Shown: positions 45,451 through 55,065 of the stretch, piece by piece
Numbering within the stretch: the stretch's first letter is position 1
How the letters are laid out: every line of letters begins with the position of its first letter
Source: Planktothrix rubescens CCAP 1459/22
Lineage (GTDB): Bacteria; Cyanobacteriota; Cyanobacteriia; Cyanobacteriales; Microcoleaceae
DNA: 64,000 nucleotides
Direction: 5' to 3'
NCBI GenBank assembly: GCA_904830895.1
Contig: LR882958.1
Coordinates: 4,483,501 to 4,547,500 of the forward strand
Made by a program: the position numbers and the translations under genes
Notes under the pieces: model-generated
What the model was told of the DNA's origin: nothing
Database searches by the model: none
Seen by the model: the letters and a program-made list of their open reading frames with translations, nothing else

Positions 45451-45691
45451 GGTTTGAATGGGGTTTAATGGGTGATTACTGGACTGAATTAGGAGGTTGG
45501 GGCCCGATTCCGAGAATAAGACTCGTCTATCCTTATGTTAGCTCTTTCTATCTTAACTTCAAATCAAAATTACCCCGGTTGGCTTTGATACTTTTGAGTA
45601 TTAAGGTTATGGGGAGGTAACAGTAGCTACAAAATCAGAAAGATTACCCTGTTACTCTTAAACTCAACATTGAAGAAGGAAGCTCGCATTC

Positions 45692-46456
45692 GTGGGATCT
45701 GCTTGTATTTCAATTATTGAGGGAAACCCGCATTTACGGTCGCTCTTGGGTTGGCATTTACAGCACGTCGGTTATTTGGTTCATCAGGCTGCTGATTTGC
45801 AGAATGCAAGGGATATCTTCTATGCTCATCAACCCAATTTAGTGATTTTGGACGCTGAATTACCAGAGGGAAATAGTTTAGAATTTTGCCAATGGCTTCA
45901 GCAACAGCGACAATCTTTAATTCTGATGTTATCGTCTCGCACAACGGAATCCGATATTGTCCGGGGCTTGAGGGCGGGTGCTGATGACTATTTAGCAAAA
46001 CCTTTTGGAATGCAGGAGTTTTTGGCGAGGACAGAATCCTTAATGCGCCGTAGTCGCACCATTGTTCCGCCAACCACCTTGGATTATGGATCTCTGAAAA
46101 TTGACTTGGTACAGCGTCGCGTACGCTTACAGAGTCAATTAATTGAACTGACTCCCCAGGAATATAGTCTGCTCTATGTTCTCGCTCAAGCCTGTGGAGA
46201 ACCCTTGACTCGTTCAGAACTATTACGACGAGCTTGGCCAGATGCTATTGATAATCCTCGCACGATTGATACCCATGTTCTTTCGTTACGGAAAAAGTTA
46301 GAAACTGACCCTCGCCAACCGAATTTAATCCAAACTGTTCGGAATATTGGCTATCGTCTCAATTTAGAAATTCTGAAAGCCGAAACGGTTCGTACCGTTA
46401 GACTAAATGGTAAATATCCACCCATTCGAGGGGTGAAAACAGAGAGTAGTGCTTGA
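45692..46456 (+). CDS. OmpR/PhoB-family response regulator
   Basis: 254 residues starting with GTG at 45692, with GGAAG upstream. The receiver domain has the phospho-Asp in NLVILDAELPEGNS, the Thr/Ser region LMLSSRTTES and the Lys in DDYLAKPFG. The DNA-binding winged helix follows (VRLQSQLIELTPQEYSLLYV, NPRTIDTHVLSLRKKLE, IGYRL). The C-terminal ~30 residues are an unusual tail. The first acidic pair is EG rather than DD, so metal binding may differ. The target genes are unknown and no histidine kinase is adjacent. Confidence 0.93.
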   Translation: MGSACISIIEGNPHLRSLLGWHLQHVGYLVHQAADLQNARDIFYAHQPNLVILDAELPEGNSLEFCQWLQQQRQSLILMLSSRTTESDIVRGLRAGADDYLAKPFGMQEFLARTESLMRRSRTIVPPTTLDYGSLKIDLVQRRVRLQSQLIELTPQEYSLLYVLAQACGEPLTRSELLRRAWPDAIDNPRTIDTHVLSLRKKLETDPRQPNLIQTVRNIGYRLNLEILKAETVRTVRLNGKYPPIRGVKTESSA

Positions 46457-46471
46457 TCTGATCGGGATTCT

Positions 46472-46511
46472 GGGAATAATCAAAATCTAATCCTTAACTT
46501 TGATTATTCCC
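46472..46511. terminator. Bidirectional stem-loop terminator
   Basis: GGGAATAATCAAA and TTTGATTATTCCC form a perfect 13-bp stem with a 14-nt loop between the convergent response regulator and the membrane protein gene. It is AT-rich, without a long T-run. Confidence 0.7.
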
Positions 46512-46524
46512 TATTCTCTGGGGA

Positions 46525-47094
46525 TTATTTCAGGGTGAGGGCGGTGGAAATTGTCCAAATATCCACTAAGCCCAATAATAAACTACAGCCAAATAAAATA
46601 AAATACATCCAGGGTTGAGCCAACGGACGGACATCGGTTGTATCAATTCCTGTTTTTTCTTGTACTATTCCCACAAACTTGGCAAACCCAGCCATTCGCA
46701 TCGGGAGTAAATAGCCTTCTCCTGTGTGGCTAACGAAATAATAAACCAGTCCTCCTTGTCCGGTGGTTCTAGGTTTCAATGCTTTGATCTGATTCCATGG
46801 TAATGACCAACCCCGACGGAATATCAGAGTAAACCAAGAAACATAACTCACCTTAATCCCCTCATTATCTACTATTACTCTTTCTGTTAAAAGTGCAAAT
46901 AGGGCGATCGCTCCGATCCCAATTCCTAGCCAAAGTAACATCGGAGAAACGGGAGCATTAACCGCTTTTGACAAAAAAGGTAGGGGGATCATCAACACCG
47001 CATATAAACTTAACAGCGTGATTCTAATAATTGGAGACAGGCGAAATACAATTGGACTAGATAACGCTACGGATTCTACTGTTTCAACAGTCAT
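46525..47094 (-). CDS. Conserved membrane protein, PH-like core
   Basis: 189 residues using ATG at 47094; the upstream ATG at 47139 adds an unlikely segment. Membrane helices lie at ~25-40, ~50-68 (LLWLGIGIGAIALFALL) and near the C-terminus (MYFILFGCSLLLGLVDIW). Between them is a small beta domain (RVIVDNEGIKVSYVSWFTLIF, SLPWNQIKALKPR) like bacterial PH-type domains. It is of unknown function and conserved in cyanobacteria. 114 bp separate it from the DUF1830 gene upstream. Confidence 0.65.
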   Translation of the reverse strand: MTVETVESVALSSPIVFRLSPIIRITLLSLYAVLMIPLPFLSKAVNAPVSPMLLWLGIGIGAIALFALLTERVIVDNEGIKVSYVSWFTLIFRRGWSLPWNQIKALKPRTTGQGGLVYYFVSHTGEGYLLPMRMAGFAKFVGIVQEKTGIDTTDVRPLAQPWMYFILFGCSLLLGLVDIWTISTALTLK

Positions 47095-47208
47095 TTTTAA
47101 ACAGATTTTAAATTGATTAACCTTCAGAAATTCCACCACGATTTTGTAAGTCGCAGTGGAATCTCTCCGGTGAATTTTGAGATGATTTTATTATCGTTTT
47201 TTTGTAAA

Positions 47209-47583
47209 TTAATCAACAGAAGTTAAAGCCGGAGTGGTTAAAGGTTCCTGTTTAACTGTACGCTTATTGGCAAAATTTCTGGATTGAGGATTTGGAGTTA
47301 ACGGTTTATCCTCATAGCTGATAGACTGTTGATCAATCTGGAGCCGATCACAAGGAATATTATCAGCAATAATTGCGCTCGCCATACTTCCAGTATGGAT
47401 TTCTAAAGTTGCTTGTGGAATCGCTTCAAAAACTAAGCGTTGTCCTGGGAATACCACCCGCTCAAAGTACCAATTGGGGACATTGGTGATCCGAGCGATC
47501 TGAATATGGCTGGTAGCATTGACATAGCAGCACAAAATTCGACCAGAACTATTTGACGGTAGGGGATCAAGAATTTGAGCCAT
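47209..47583 (-). CDS. DUF1830 family protein
   Basis: A 124-residue cyanobacterial protein with the family core ILCCYVNATSHIQIARITN and PNWYFERVVFPGQRLVFEA. The rest of the C-terminus is variable and Pro-rich. It is soluble, probably a small beta fold. No function is known. It is divergent from the radical SAM gene across 379 bp. Confidence 0.88.
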   Translation of the reverse strand: MAQILDPLPSNSSGRILCCYVNATSHIQIARITNVPNWYFERVVFPGQRLVFEAIPQATLEIHTGSMASAIIADNIPCDRLQIDQQSISYEDKPLTPNPQSRNFANKRTVKQEPLTTPALTSVD

Positions 47584-47962
47584 ATCTGAATCTGGGGGCT
47601 TTAAGCTAAACGTTTTACTGACTAATCGTTACGTTAACATTTGTTGATCCCAGTTGGTTGTAACCCCGACTACCAATCCCTAATTATACTCATCGAGCCA
47701 AAATTTTTAGTCAATTCACTGGTTTTAGCTGATTTTGAAGAAATTATTTCCAAAAATAGACCTTCAAAACCTTCGGATAGGTATGGTAGAGATCGGTTGT
47801 CCCTTGTCCCATCGACTTATTGAAATTATTGAAACTTAAGGAATTTCTCAGATTCGTGACCCTAAAGGGCGGAAAATTTGTTATATTGTTAAGGAATCTT
47901 AAGCAAAGTCGATATAACTTCACCGATTTCAACCCAAATCCCGCCCGACGCACAACAGCATC
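47584..47962. other. Divergent intergenic region, 379 bp
   Basis: Lies between the DUF1830 start (minus) and the radical SAM start (plus). It must hold both promoters. The DNA is AT-rich. Short open frames in it look like chance or antisense reads. I see no RNA gene or clear operator. Confidence 0.55.
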
Positions 47963-49531
47963 ATGGAAGATAAAATTCTTTACGTCCGCCTTCCTTGTAA
48001 CCCGATTTTCCCGATTGGGGTGGTTTACCTGTCCGACCACGTTCACAAGCTATTTCCCACCGTCCAACAGCGCATTTTTGACTTAGGGGCGGTTCCTCCT
48101 CTGGACTACGCCGCCACCTTGGATGCCTGTGTGGATGAGTTTCAACCCACATTATTAGTCTTTTCTTGGCGAGATATTCAAATTTATGCGCCTGTGGGGG
48201 GACGGGGTGGTAATCCACTGCAAAATGCCTTTGAATTTTATTATGCGAAAAACCCTTTAATTAAATTAAGAGGAGCTTTAGGAGGATTACGGTTAGCCAC
48301 TTCCTACTATACAGAACTTTGGCAGAATTTAGGACTAATTAAACGGGGATTATCCCGTTCTCAACGTTATAATCCCCAGGCGCGGGTTGTCGTTGGAGGC
48401 GGAGCGGTCAGTGTTTTTTATGAACAGTTAGGAAAGAGTTTGCCCAAAGGAAGTATTGTTTCGGTGGGAGAAGGAGAAAGTTTATTAGAAAGGCTATTGA
48501 GAGGGGAAGATTTAGCCGATGAACGTTGTTATATTGTCGGAGAAACGACGCCTCGCGATCGCTTAATTCATGAACAACCCATGAATTTTGAAAAAACTGC
48601 TTGTAATTACGATTATATTGAAACCATCTGGCCAGAATTTCAATATTATTTTCAAGATCAAGACTTTTATATTGGAGTCCAAACCAAACGGGGTTGTCCG
48701 CATAGTTGTTGTTATTGTATCTATACCGTTATTGAAGGGAAAAAAGTTAGAATTAATCCCGCCGATGAAGTGGTGGCAGAAATTCAACAACTTTATCAAC
48801 GGGGAATTAGAAATTTTTGGTTTACCGATGCTCAATTTATTCCCGCCCGTAAGTTTATTAGTGATGCGGTGGAATTATTACAGAAAATCCTTGATTCTGG
48901 GATGACTGATATTCACTGGGCGGCTTATATTCGCGCAGATAATTTAACCCCAGAATTATGTGATTTAATGGTTAAAACTGGGATGAATTATTTTGAAATT
49001 GGGATTACCAGTGGTTCGCAGGAATTAGTTAGAAAAATGCGGATGGGGTATAATTTACGGGTGGTTTTAGAAAATTGTCGGGATTTAAAAGCTGCCGGAT
49101 TTAATGATTTGGTTTCAGTGAATTATTCTTTTAATGTGATTGATGAAACCTTTGAAACCATTCGTCAAACAATTGCTTACCATCGGGAATTAGAGGCTAT
49201 TTTTGGGGCGGATAAAGTCGAACCTGCAATTTTCTTTATCGGGTTACAACCCCATACCCATTTAGAGGAATATGCCTTTAAGAAACAGATATTAAAACCC
49301 GGGTATGATCCTATGAGTTTAATGCCTTGGACGGCGAGAAAGTTACTCTGGAATCCTGAACCTTTAGGATCATTTTTTGGAGAAATCTGTTTAGAAGCCT
49401 GGAAGCGAAACTCCAATGATTTTGGACGAACGGTGATGGATATTTTAGAGGAAAAGTTAGGACGAGCACCTTTAGAAGAAGCCTTAAATGTACCCTTGGG
49501 TCGGGGAAAAGAGTTAGCGAGTATTGGTTAA
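47963..49531 (+). CDS. B12-binding radical SAM protein
   Basis: 522 residues. The N-terminal ~200 residues form a cobalamin-binding-like Rossmann domain (ARVVVGGGAVSVFYE). The radical SAM cluster site is the CxxxCxxC in KRGCPHSCCYCIYTV at ~residue 240. It is followed by the family's NFWFTDAQFI and FEIGITSGSQELV beta-barrel strands. It is conserved among cyanobacteria, where some members are annotated as linked to photosystem II high-light acclimation; that name is not proven here. The substrate is unknown. Confidence 0.9.
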   Translation: MEDKILYVRLPCNPIFPIGVVYLSDHVHKLFPTVQQRIFDLGAVPPLDYAATLDACVDEFQPTLLVFSWRDIQIYAPVGGRGGNPLQNAFEFYYAKNPLIKLRGALGGLRLATSYYTELWQNLGLIKRGLSRSQRYNPQARVVVGGGAVSVFYEQLGKSLPKGSIVSVGEGESLLERLLRGEDLADERCYIVGETTPRDRLIHEQPMNFEKTACNYDYIETIWPEFQYYFQDQDFYIGVQTKRGCPHSCCYCIYTVIEGKKVRINPADEVVAEIQQLYQRGIRNFWFTDAQFIPARKFISDAVELLQKILDSGMTDIHWAAYIRADNLTPELCDLMVKTGMNYFEIGITSGSQELVRKMRMGYNLRVVLENCRDLKAAGFNDLVSVNYSFNVIDETFETIRQTIAYHRELEAIFGADKVEPAIFFIGLQPHTHLEEYAFKKQILKPGYDPMSLMPWTARKLLWNPEPLGSFFGEICLEAWKRNSNDFGRTVMDILEEKLGRAPLEEALNVPLGRGKELASIG

Positions 49532-49768
49532 TTTTAGGTTAAATTGTGGGGTGCGGTTATGGTAGTGTTGAATAATCAAATCCCACGATTATAGGATCGG
49601 GTTTATTCGGGTTTGTTGCTAATTAAAGTTATTCAGTATCTAGTATTCTAAAGATTTATTTAAAATGCCAACTAACTTTGGGTTTCTAAATTCGGATAGT
49701 TAACACCCGACACCCGTGCAACTTTACGGTAAAATCTGATCAATAGAAGTGTTAATATAGTATTTCCT

Positions 49769-51157
49769 GTGCAAAATTCTGGACTGCAATACCTATCTGC
49801 ATCAACGGATGCCTTAGAAACCCGATCGCCTAATCAACAATTATTTCCTTTGACGGCGAAAGTCAATTCGCAAGATCACTTAGAAATTGGTGGCTGTGAT
49901 GTTACCGCTTTAGTTGAACAATTTGGCACGCCCCTCTATATTGTCGATGAAACCACCCTGCGAACGGCTTGTCAACAATACCGGGACGCCTTCAAACGCT
50001 ATTATCCCGGTGAGTCCCTCGTCCTGTATGCCTCCAAAGCCTGGAATTGTTTAGCGATTTGTGCTATTGTAGCCGCCGAAGGATTAGGTATTGATGTCGT
50101 ATCAGGAGGAGAACTCTATACCGCCCTCCAAGCCGGAGTTTCACCCGAAAAAACCTACCTCCATGGTAACAATAAATCCTTAGAAGAAATTCAATTAGCG
50201 ATTGAAAATGGGTGTACCGTTGTTGCGGATAATTGGTTGGATTTACACACCCTCGCTAAACTCAGTCAAGGGTCTATCGTTGATCATCCAATTCGGATGA
50301 TGATTCGGTTTACCCCAGGAATTGAATGTCATACCCATGAATACATCCGTACTGGACATTTAGATAGTAAATTTGGTTTTGATCCCGGTCAACTGGATGA
50401 AGTCTTTAAATTTATTAGTCAGCAACCGGGTTTATCCTGTGTTGGCATTCATGCCCATATTGGCTCCCAAATTTTTGAATTGCAACCCCATAACGATTTA
50501 GGTTCTGTAATTATTGATACTTTAATGAAAGCTAATCAACAGGGCTTAAATATTTCAGAAGTTAATATTGGTGGTGGTTTAGGGATTTGCTATACGGAGT
50601 CAGACGATCCCCCAAGTATTGATGATTGGGTAAAAATTATTACTGAATCCGTGATCAAAGCCTGTGAACAGAAACAATATCCCCTACCGAAATTATTATC
50701 TGAACCGGGACGGTCTATGATTGGCTCTAGTTGCGTTACAGCTTATACTGTAGGTTCTCAAAAACAAGTTCCTGGAATTCGGACTTATATTGCTGTAGAT
50801 GGCGGGATGTCCGATAACCCCCGTCCGATCACCTATCAGTCTTTGTACCGAGTGGTTTTGGCTAATCAAATGTCTGCACCAATGACCGAAACCGTTACGG
50901 TTGCAGGAAAACATTGTGAATCTGGGGATATTTTAATTAAGGATGCTCAACTTCCCAAAGTTGAATCTGGGGATATTCTCGTGGTTATGGCAACGGGAGC
51001 CTACAATTATAGTATGGCGTCTAACTATAATCGACTGTCTAAACCGGCGGCAGTTTTAGTTAGTAATGGTGATGCTAACGTCATTATTGAACGAGAATCT
51101 TACCAAGATTTAATTAGTAAAGATCGACTTCCAGAACGCCTAACCATAAATTCTTAG
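49769..51157 (+). CDS. lysA: Diaminopimelate decarboxylase
   Basis: A 462-residue PLP enzyme of fold III that makes lysine from meso-diaminopimelate. GTG start at 49769. The PLP Lys is in YASKAWNC, with HGNNKSLEEI, HAHIGSQIFE, NIGGGLGICY, SEPGRSM and the catalytic Cys in KHCESGDILIK. The N-terminus has ~30 extra variable residues. lysA, cdaA and uppS follow each other in the same direction, an order recalled in other cyanobacteria. Confidence 0.96.
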   Translation: MQNSGLQYLSASTDALETRSPNQQLFPLTAKVNSQDHLEIGGCDVTALVEQFGTPLYIVDETTLRTACQQYRDAFKRYYPGESLVLYASKAWNCLAICAIVAAEGLGIDVVSGGELYTALQAGVSPEKTYLHGNNKSLEEIQLAIENGCTVVADNWLDLHTLAKLSQGSIVDHPIRMMIRFTPGIECHTHEYIRTGHLDSKFGFDPGQLDEVFKFISQQPGLSCVGIHAHIGSQIFELQPHNDLGSVIIDTLMKANQQGLNISEVNIGGGLGICYTESDDPPSIDDWVKIITESVIKACEQKQYPLPKLLSEPGRSMIGSSCVTAYTVGSQKQVPGIRTYIAVDGGMSDNPRPITYQSLYRVVLANQMSAPMTETVTVAGKHCESGDILIKDAQLPKVESGDILVVMATGAYNYSMASNYNRLSKPAAVLVSNGDANVIIERESYQDLISKDRLPERLTINS

Positions 51158-51221
51158 GGGTTGTAGGGGTGAAGTACAGGATCGGTGTCAACAATTGCCA
51201 AAAACTGATGATGATAGCCGA

Positions 51222-51292
51222 GATCCGATCCCCCTAAATCCCCATGAAAAAGGGGGACTTTGATCCCTCTAAATCCCCCGTAAGAAGGGGTT
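51222..51292. repeat. REP-like double hairpin of CCCCCTAAATCCCC type
   Basis: Two units: CCCCCTAAATCCCC with a GGGGG partner, then CCCTCTAAATCCCCC with a GGGG partner, upstream of cdaA. Repeats of CCCCTAAATCCCC design are widespread in cyanobacterial intergenic DNA (general knowledge). It may terminate lysA or be a mobile REP. Confidence 0.65.
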
Positions 51293-51329
51293 GGCTCAGG
51301 CTTCTATTAATTTGATCAAAATTCAATGA

Positions 51330-52244
51330 ATGCGGCGTCTAGTCATGACTAAGCAAGGAATTCCTCCCTGGTTCATTCAAAGTCTTGATATTGGATTAGT
51401 TTTTGCCGTCGCTTATGTAGTTTTGGTCATCATTGGAGAACGCCGTACCCTTTGGATGGTGCGCGGGTTTATTATTCTAATGTTGGCAACGGCCATTAGT
51501 AACTGGGCAAATTTGAAATTATTGTCTATTGCCCTGAATAGTTTAGTTACAGGTTCTGCCGTAGCGATGGCAGTCATATTACAATCGGAATTCCGCGAAT
51601 TTTTGGAACAGTTGGGTCGCGGAGAAATTTCGCAACTGTTTGGTCAGGGTCGCCGTGTCATTCCTGAACCCGATGGGGTAATTGATCAACTTGTGGAAGC
51701 GGTTAAAGAACTCTCGCAAAATCGTACTGGTGCATTAATTATTATTGAAACTGGAAGTCCAATTGATGAACGGGATTTTTCTGTCCCTGGAGTAAAACTA
51801 AATGCCGAAGTTTCCAGAGAACTGTTACAAACAATTTTTCAACCGAAAACCCTGTTACATGATGGGGCGGTGTTAATTCGGGCATCTCGAATTGCAGCCG
51901 CCGGGGTGATTTTGCCCCTATCGGAACGGATGGCATCTCGACAATTGGGAACTCGTCATCGGGCGGCAATGGGAATTACCGAACGGGTGGCAAAATGTAT
52001 GTGTATTGTGGTATCGGAAGAAACGGGTTCGATTTCTCTGGCGGAAAAAGGAATCCTCAACCGACCCTTAACTAGCAGTAAACTGAAAGAGCTATTAGAA
52101 GCTCGTTCTTGGACATCCAATGATGATAGAACTGTTCCTGCAATTTCGATTACCCATTGGGGAAACCGCATGGGTTCCCAAGGATGGGCTTTAGTGTCTC
52201 GCCTATTCCGTCCTCGATCCAAAGCTTCTCGGGAGAAAAAATGA
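51330..52244 (+). CDS. cdaA: Diadenylate cyclase CdaA (c-di-AMP synthase)
   Basis: A 304-residue membrane-bound diadenylate cyclase that makes c-di-AMP from two ATP. Three N-terminal hydrophobic helices (~15-95) are followed by the DAC domain: [16 protein letters not shown] (DGA motif) and [17 protein letters not shown] (RHR motif). It is likely a constitutive enzyme for potassium and osmotic control. The start could be ATG 51330 or 51345. Its stop overlaps the uppS start (ATGA), so the two are coupled. Confidence 0.94.
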   Translation: MRRLVMTKQGIPPWFIQSLDIGLVFAVAYVVLVIIGERRTLWMVRGFIILMLATAISNWANLKLLSIALNSLVTGSAVAMAVILQSEFREFLEQLGRGEISQLFGQGRRVIPEPDGVIDQLVEAVKELSQNRTGALIIIETGSPIDERDFSVPGVKLNAEVSRELLQTIFQPKTLLHDGAVLIRASRIAAAGVILPLSERMASRQLGTRHRAAMGITERVAKCMCIVVSEETGSISLAEKGILNRPLTSSKLKELLEARSWTSNDDRTVPAISITHWGNRMGSQGWALVSRLFRPRSKASREKK

Positions 52245-52990
52245 GTGCTAAGACAAGGGTTGTATATGAATTACCCGCAGATTTAGACCAAGACCGTTTA
52301 CCTCAACACATTGCTGTAATTATGGATGGCAATGGTCGCTGGGCGAAGCGTCGGGGTTTACCTCGAACTATGGGCCACCGTCGGGGAGTGGATGCTCTCA
52401 AAGAAGCTTTACGCTGTTGTCGAGATTGGGGTGTGGAAGCACTAACGGCCTATGCTTTTTCCACGGAAAATTGGGGTCGTCCTTTGGAGGAAGTCGATTT
52501 TCTCATGGCATTATTTGAGCGGGTTTTAATGCGAGAACTACGAGAAATGATGGCGGAGGAAGTGCGAATTCAGTTTGTAGGAAATTTGGTAGCCCTTCCC
52601 CAATCTCTACAGGAAAAAATAGATTATTCTATGGAGGAAACGAAGCAAAATAAGGGTATTTTATTTACTATTGCTACTAATTATGGCGGACGACAAGAAA
52701 TTTTACAAGCCTGTCGAGAGATTGCTAATCAAGTAAAACAAGGGTCAATTCAACCAGAAGATATTGATGAAACTCTATTTGAACAGCATCTATATACTAC
52801 GGGAATATGTCACCCCGATTTATTGATTCGTACCAGTGGAGAAATGCGAATTAGTAATTTTTTATTATGGCAACTCGCCTATGCAGAAATTTATGTAACT
52901 GATACCCTTTGGCCTGATTTTAATCAGAAGGAATTACATCTAGCCTTATCTTCCTATCAAAAACGGGAACGTAGATTCGGCAAAGTTTGA
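52241..52990 (+). CDS. uppS: Undecaprenyl diphosphate synthase (cis-prenyltransferase)
   Basis: 249 residues starting at ATG 52241, which overlaps the cdaA stop; the in-frame upstream extension is only cdaA sequence in another frame. Motifs: [16 protein letters not shown] (catalytic Asp and phosphate loop), [10 protein letters not shown] and the C-terminal [21 protein letters not shown]. It makes the C55 lipid carrier for peptidoglycan and polysaccharides. The coupling with c-di-AMP synthesis suggests joint cell-wall control, as inference. Confidence 0.96.
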   Translation: MSAKTRVVYELPADLDQDRLPQHIAVIMDGNGRWAKRRGLPRTMGHRRGVDALKEALRCCRDWGVEALTAYAFSTENWGRPLEEVDFLMALFERVLMRELREMMAEEVRIQFVGNLVALPQSLQEKIDYSMEETKQNKGILFTIATNYGGRQEILQACREIANQVKQGSIQPEDIDETLFEQHLYTTGICHPDLLIRTSGEMRISNFLLWQLAYAEIYVTDTLWPDFNQKELHLALSSYQKRERRFGKV

Positions 52991-53047
52991 ATCACTGATC
53001 ACAGATTTGGACGGATTAAAGGATTTCACGGATTAAATCAACAGTTG

Positions 53048-53068
53048 ACTGATAACTGATAACTGATT
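53048..53068. repeat. 7-bp tandem repeat (ACTGATA)
   Basis: Three units (two ACTGATA and one ACTGATT) in the 76-bp gap between the convergent uppS and DUF3143 genes. STRR-type heptamer repeat. Confidence 0.7.
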
Positions 53069-53339
53069 AAGGCCCCCCAAAAATGGTAGATTCAAGATCT
53101 TGACGAGAAAGAGAATATTTAAAAGAACGTTGAATATCCTGACCGTTGGTTGCAGCTCCGATATAACGGACTGTAATTTGGTCAATTTCTAACCACAAGT
53201 CTGCTGTCCAATTTGGGTTTCCAATCCGCCAATAATGGAGTTCTTTTTGATCTTGTTCACCCCCATGGGAGCGTAACCATTCTTCAATATCAGGTAGGGG
53301 ATGATTATATAAGGGTGTCTCTGAACTCGGCAAAGTCAT
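53067..53339 (-). CDS. DUF3143 family protein
   Basis: A 90-residue protein with the family start LPSSETPLYNHPLPDIEEWL and the central WTADLWLEIDQITVRYI. Soluble and conserved in cyanobacteria and plastid-bearing lineages; the role is unknown. It follows a J-domain gene 78 bp upstream on the same strand, and this pairing is recalled as recurrent in cyanobacteria. That suggests a chaperone-related role, as inference. Confidence 0.88.
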   Translation of the reverse strand: MTLPSSETPLYNHPLPDIEEWLRSHGGEQDQKELHYWRIGNPNWTADLWLEIDQITVRYIGAATNGQDIQRSFKYSLSRQDLESTIFGGP

Positions 53340-53417
53340 AAATAAGAAGAAGGAGAGCTAATTTATATTGGGTATTGATTATAGCATTTTTGATCAATTC
53401 TAACCAATACATAAATA

Positions 53418-53891
53418 TTAATAACGAGTTAAACTAATAAAAATTGCTAATAGGATACATCCAATAAAAGTTAATCCCATTAGAAATAATGAAAAAACTT
53501 CCCCAGGGGAAAGAGGCCGATCTGTTGGGTCTAAATAGGCGGAAGAAGAATTAAGACGATTATTTTTAGAATAGGGTTGATTTAAGTCCGTTGGAACCTG
53601 AATTAAATGATATCGAGAATAGCCAATTTTTTGATCATAGGACTGACGCCGATCTGGGTTACAAAGGGTGGCGTAAGCTTCATTGAGTTTTTGAAATTTT
53701 GCCGTAGCGATCGCCTTTGATAAGGTTGTGGTATCAGGATGATACAGTTTACTCAATTCTCGATAGGCGCGTCGAATTTCTATCGGGGTCGCACTCGGAT
53801 GAACTCCTAATAAGGTGTAATAGCTAGAACTCAGCGCCGGATGGTTTTCGGCTTGGGGTTGCTGTTGAGATGAATTTCCTGGAGAAGTCAC
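53418..53891 (-). CDS. J-domain protein with C-terminal membrane helix
   Basis: 157 residues. The J domain lies at ~23-90: YYTLLGVHPSATPIEIRRAY, the HPD motif in KLYHPDTTT, and FQKLNEAYATLCNPDRRQSYD. A Ser/Asn-rich linker leads to a C-terminal membrane helix (FSLFLMGLTFIGCILLAIFI). It is likely a membrane-tethered Hsp70 (DnaK) co-chaperone that faces the cytoplasm. It lacks the G/F and zinc domains of DnaJ. It is upstream of the DUF3143 gene on the same strand. Confidence 0.92.
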   Translation of the reverse strand: MTSPGNSSQQQPQAENHPALSSSYYTLLGVHPSATPIEIRRAYRELSKLYHPDTTTLSKAIATAKFQKLNEAYATLCNPDRRQSYDQKIGYSRYHLIQVPTDLNQPYSKNNRLNSSSAYLDPTDRPLSPGEVFSLFLMGLTFIGCILLAIFISLTRY

Positions 53892-54105
53892 GGCTATCCT
53901 AACTCTACATCACGAAACAGTTCTGTTCATTATACAGAAAAATTAAATCAGCAGGTTAGTGTTTACAACTTCTTTGTGTCTTTGTGTCTTTGTGGTTAAA
54001 TTAGGCTTTACCGTTGTCAACATAGCCACAAGAACTGCTATACTTTCTTCCCCTGTCCCGGTAATTTTTGTCAAACAACAACAAACACCTAATACTTTTC
54101 ACAGA

Positions 54106-54879
54106 TTAAAGACCAACCTCTAACAGACCAACTCCTGATCGGTGTTGACCTCCCCATTCGTGAGGATCTCCCCTCATATCATCATCAAATTTCATGATTT
54201 GATCAGGAAAGATATCAGTTTCATCAGGTCTTAGAATACTGTTAATGCGAGGAAAAGTATTAGTTTTATTGCTTGTAAAGGGGTCGATATTTGGCTCAAA
54301 CAAGTCATCCAAATATTCCTTGGTATATTCAAAGGGTTGACCTAATTCTGGCCCCCCCATTGGGAAGGTTAAACTATCAGGATCACGTCCAATGGTTAGT
54401 TCTTCTGGTATTCCTAAATCCTGGGCGGAACCTCTTGGCAGTTCAGCCGTCTGTAAAGTAGGAATTGCAAATTCCGATCCGGTTAAATCGGCATTTAAAA
54501 GATTTGCACCTTCTAGTTGAGCTTGAACTAAATTAGCATTAGTTAAGTTAGCACCACTAAGGTTAGCATCATTAAATTCAGTTTGATTTAAAAACGCGCC
54601 CTCTAGGTTTGCAGATGTTAAGTTTGCTCCTTTTAAATCTGCACCTTCTAAATTGATATTAGCTAAGTTTGCCCCGGCAAGATTAGCATCTCGTAAATCT
54701 ACACCAATCAAATGAGCACCGCTTAAATTAGCGCCTCTCAAATCACACCCTTGACAGAATCGGGTTTCTAATAATTGTTTAAGATCATTAGGGTTCTGAG
54801 AATAGGCTGGAGTTGTGACTCCCAAACCGAGTAGAAGCACTGTGGCGGTTCCAAACATTGCTGTGGACAGGATTTTCAT
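54106..54879 (-). CDS. Secreted pentapeptide-repeat protein
   Basis: 257 residues with a signal peptide (MFGTATVLLLGLGVTTPAYS, cut before Q). Residues ~48-140 hold about 18 A(D/N)LxX pentapeptides, with a CxxC pair just before (RFCQGCDLRGANL). This forms a right-handed quadrilateral beta-helix. The C-terminal ~110 residues are non-repeat and acidic. Likely periplasmic or lumenal. The function is unknown, as for most of this family. Confidence 0.88.
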   Translation of the reverse strand: MKILSTAMFGTATVLLLGLGVTTPAYSQNPNDLKQLLETRFCQGCDLRGANLSGAHLIGVDLRDANLAGANLANINLEGADLKGANLTSANLEGAFLNQTEFNDANLSGANLTNANLVQAQLEGANLLNADLTGSEFAIPTLQTAELPRGSAQDLGIPEELTIGRDPDSLTFPMGGPELGQPFEYTKEYLDDLFEPNIDPFTSNKTNTFPRINSILRPDETDIFPDQIMKFDDDMRGDPHEWGGQHRSGVGLLEVGL

Positions 54880-55008
54880 AGATTATCCTCCAATAGCTGC
54901 CACCTAAAAACTACACCTGATAGTTTTCTGATTACTATTATACGCTAGAGTCAACGACCGAATACTTCAACCATTAGGAAGATTTAATAAAATTCAGTTT
55001 GTACCCCA

Positions 55009-55046
55009 AAAAATTAAGAGTGCGTTATAGGATGTTAACGCACTCT
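55009..55046 (-). terminator. Intrinsic terminator of the TPR gene
   Basis: On the minus strand a perfect stem AGAGTGCGTTA/TAACGCACTCT with an 8-nt loop is followed closely by a T6 run. It lies 20 bp past the stop of the TPR gene, a textbook position. Confidence 0.85.
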
Positions 55047-55065
55047 CTAATTTACGCAGTTACGC

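Noticed and set aside
47744-48218. Minus-strand frames across the radical SAM start
   Set aside because: Composition is that of an antisense shadow of the radical SAM gene and its leader.
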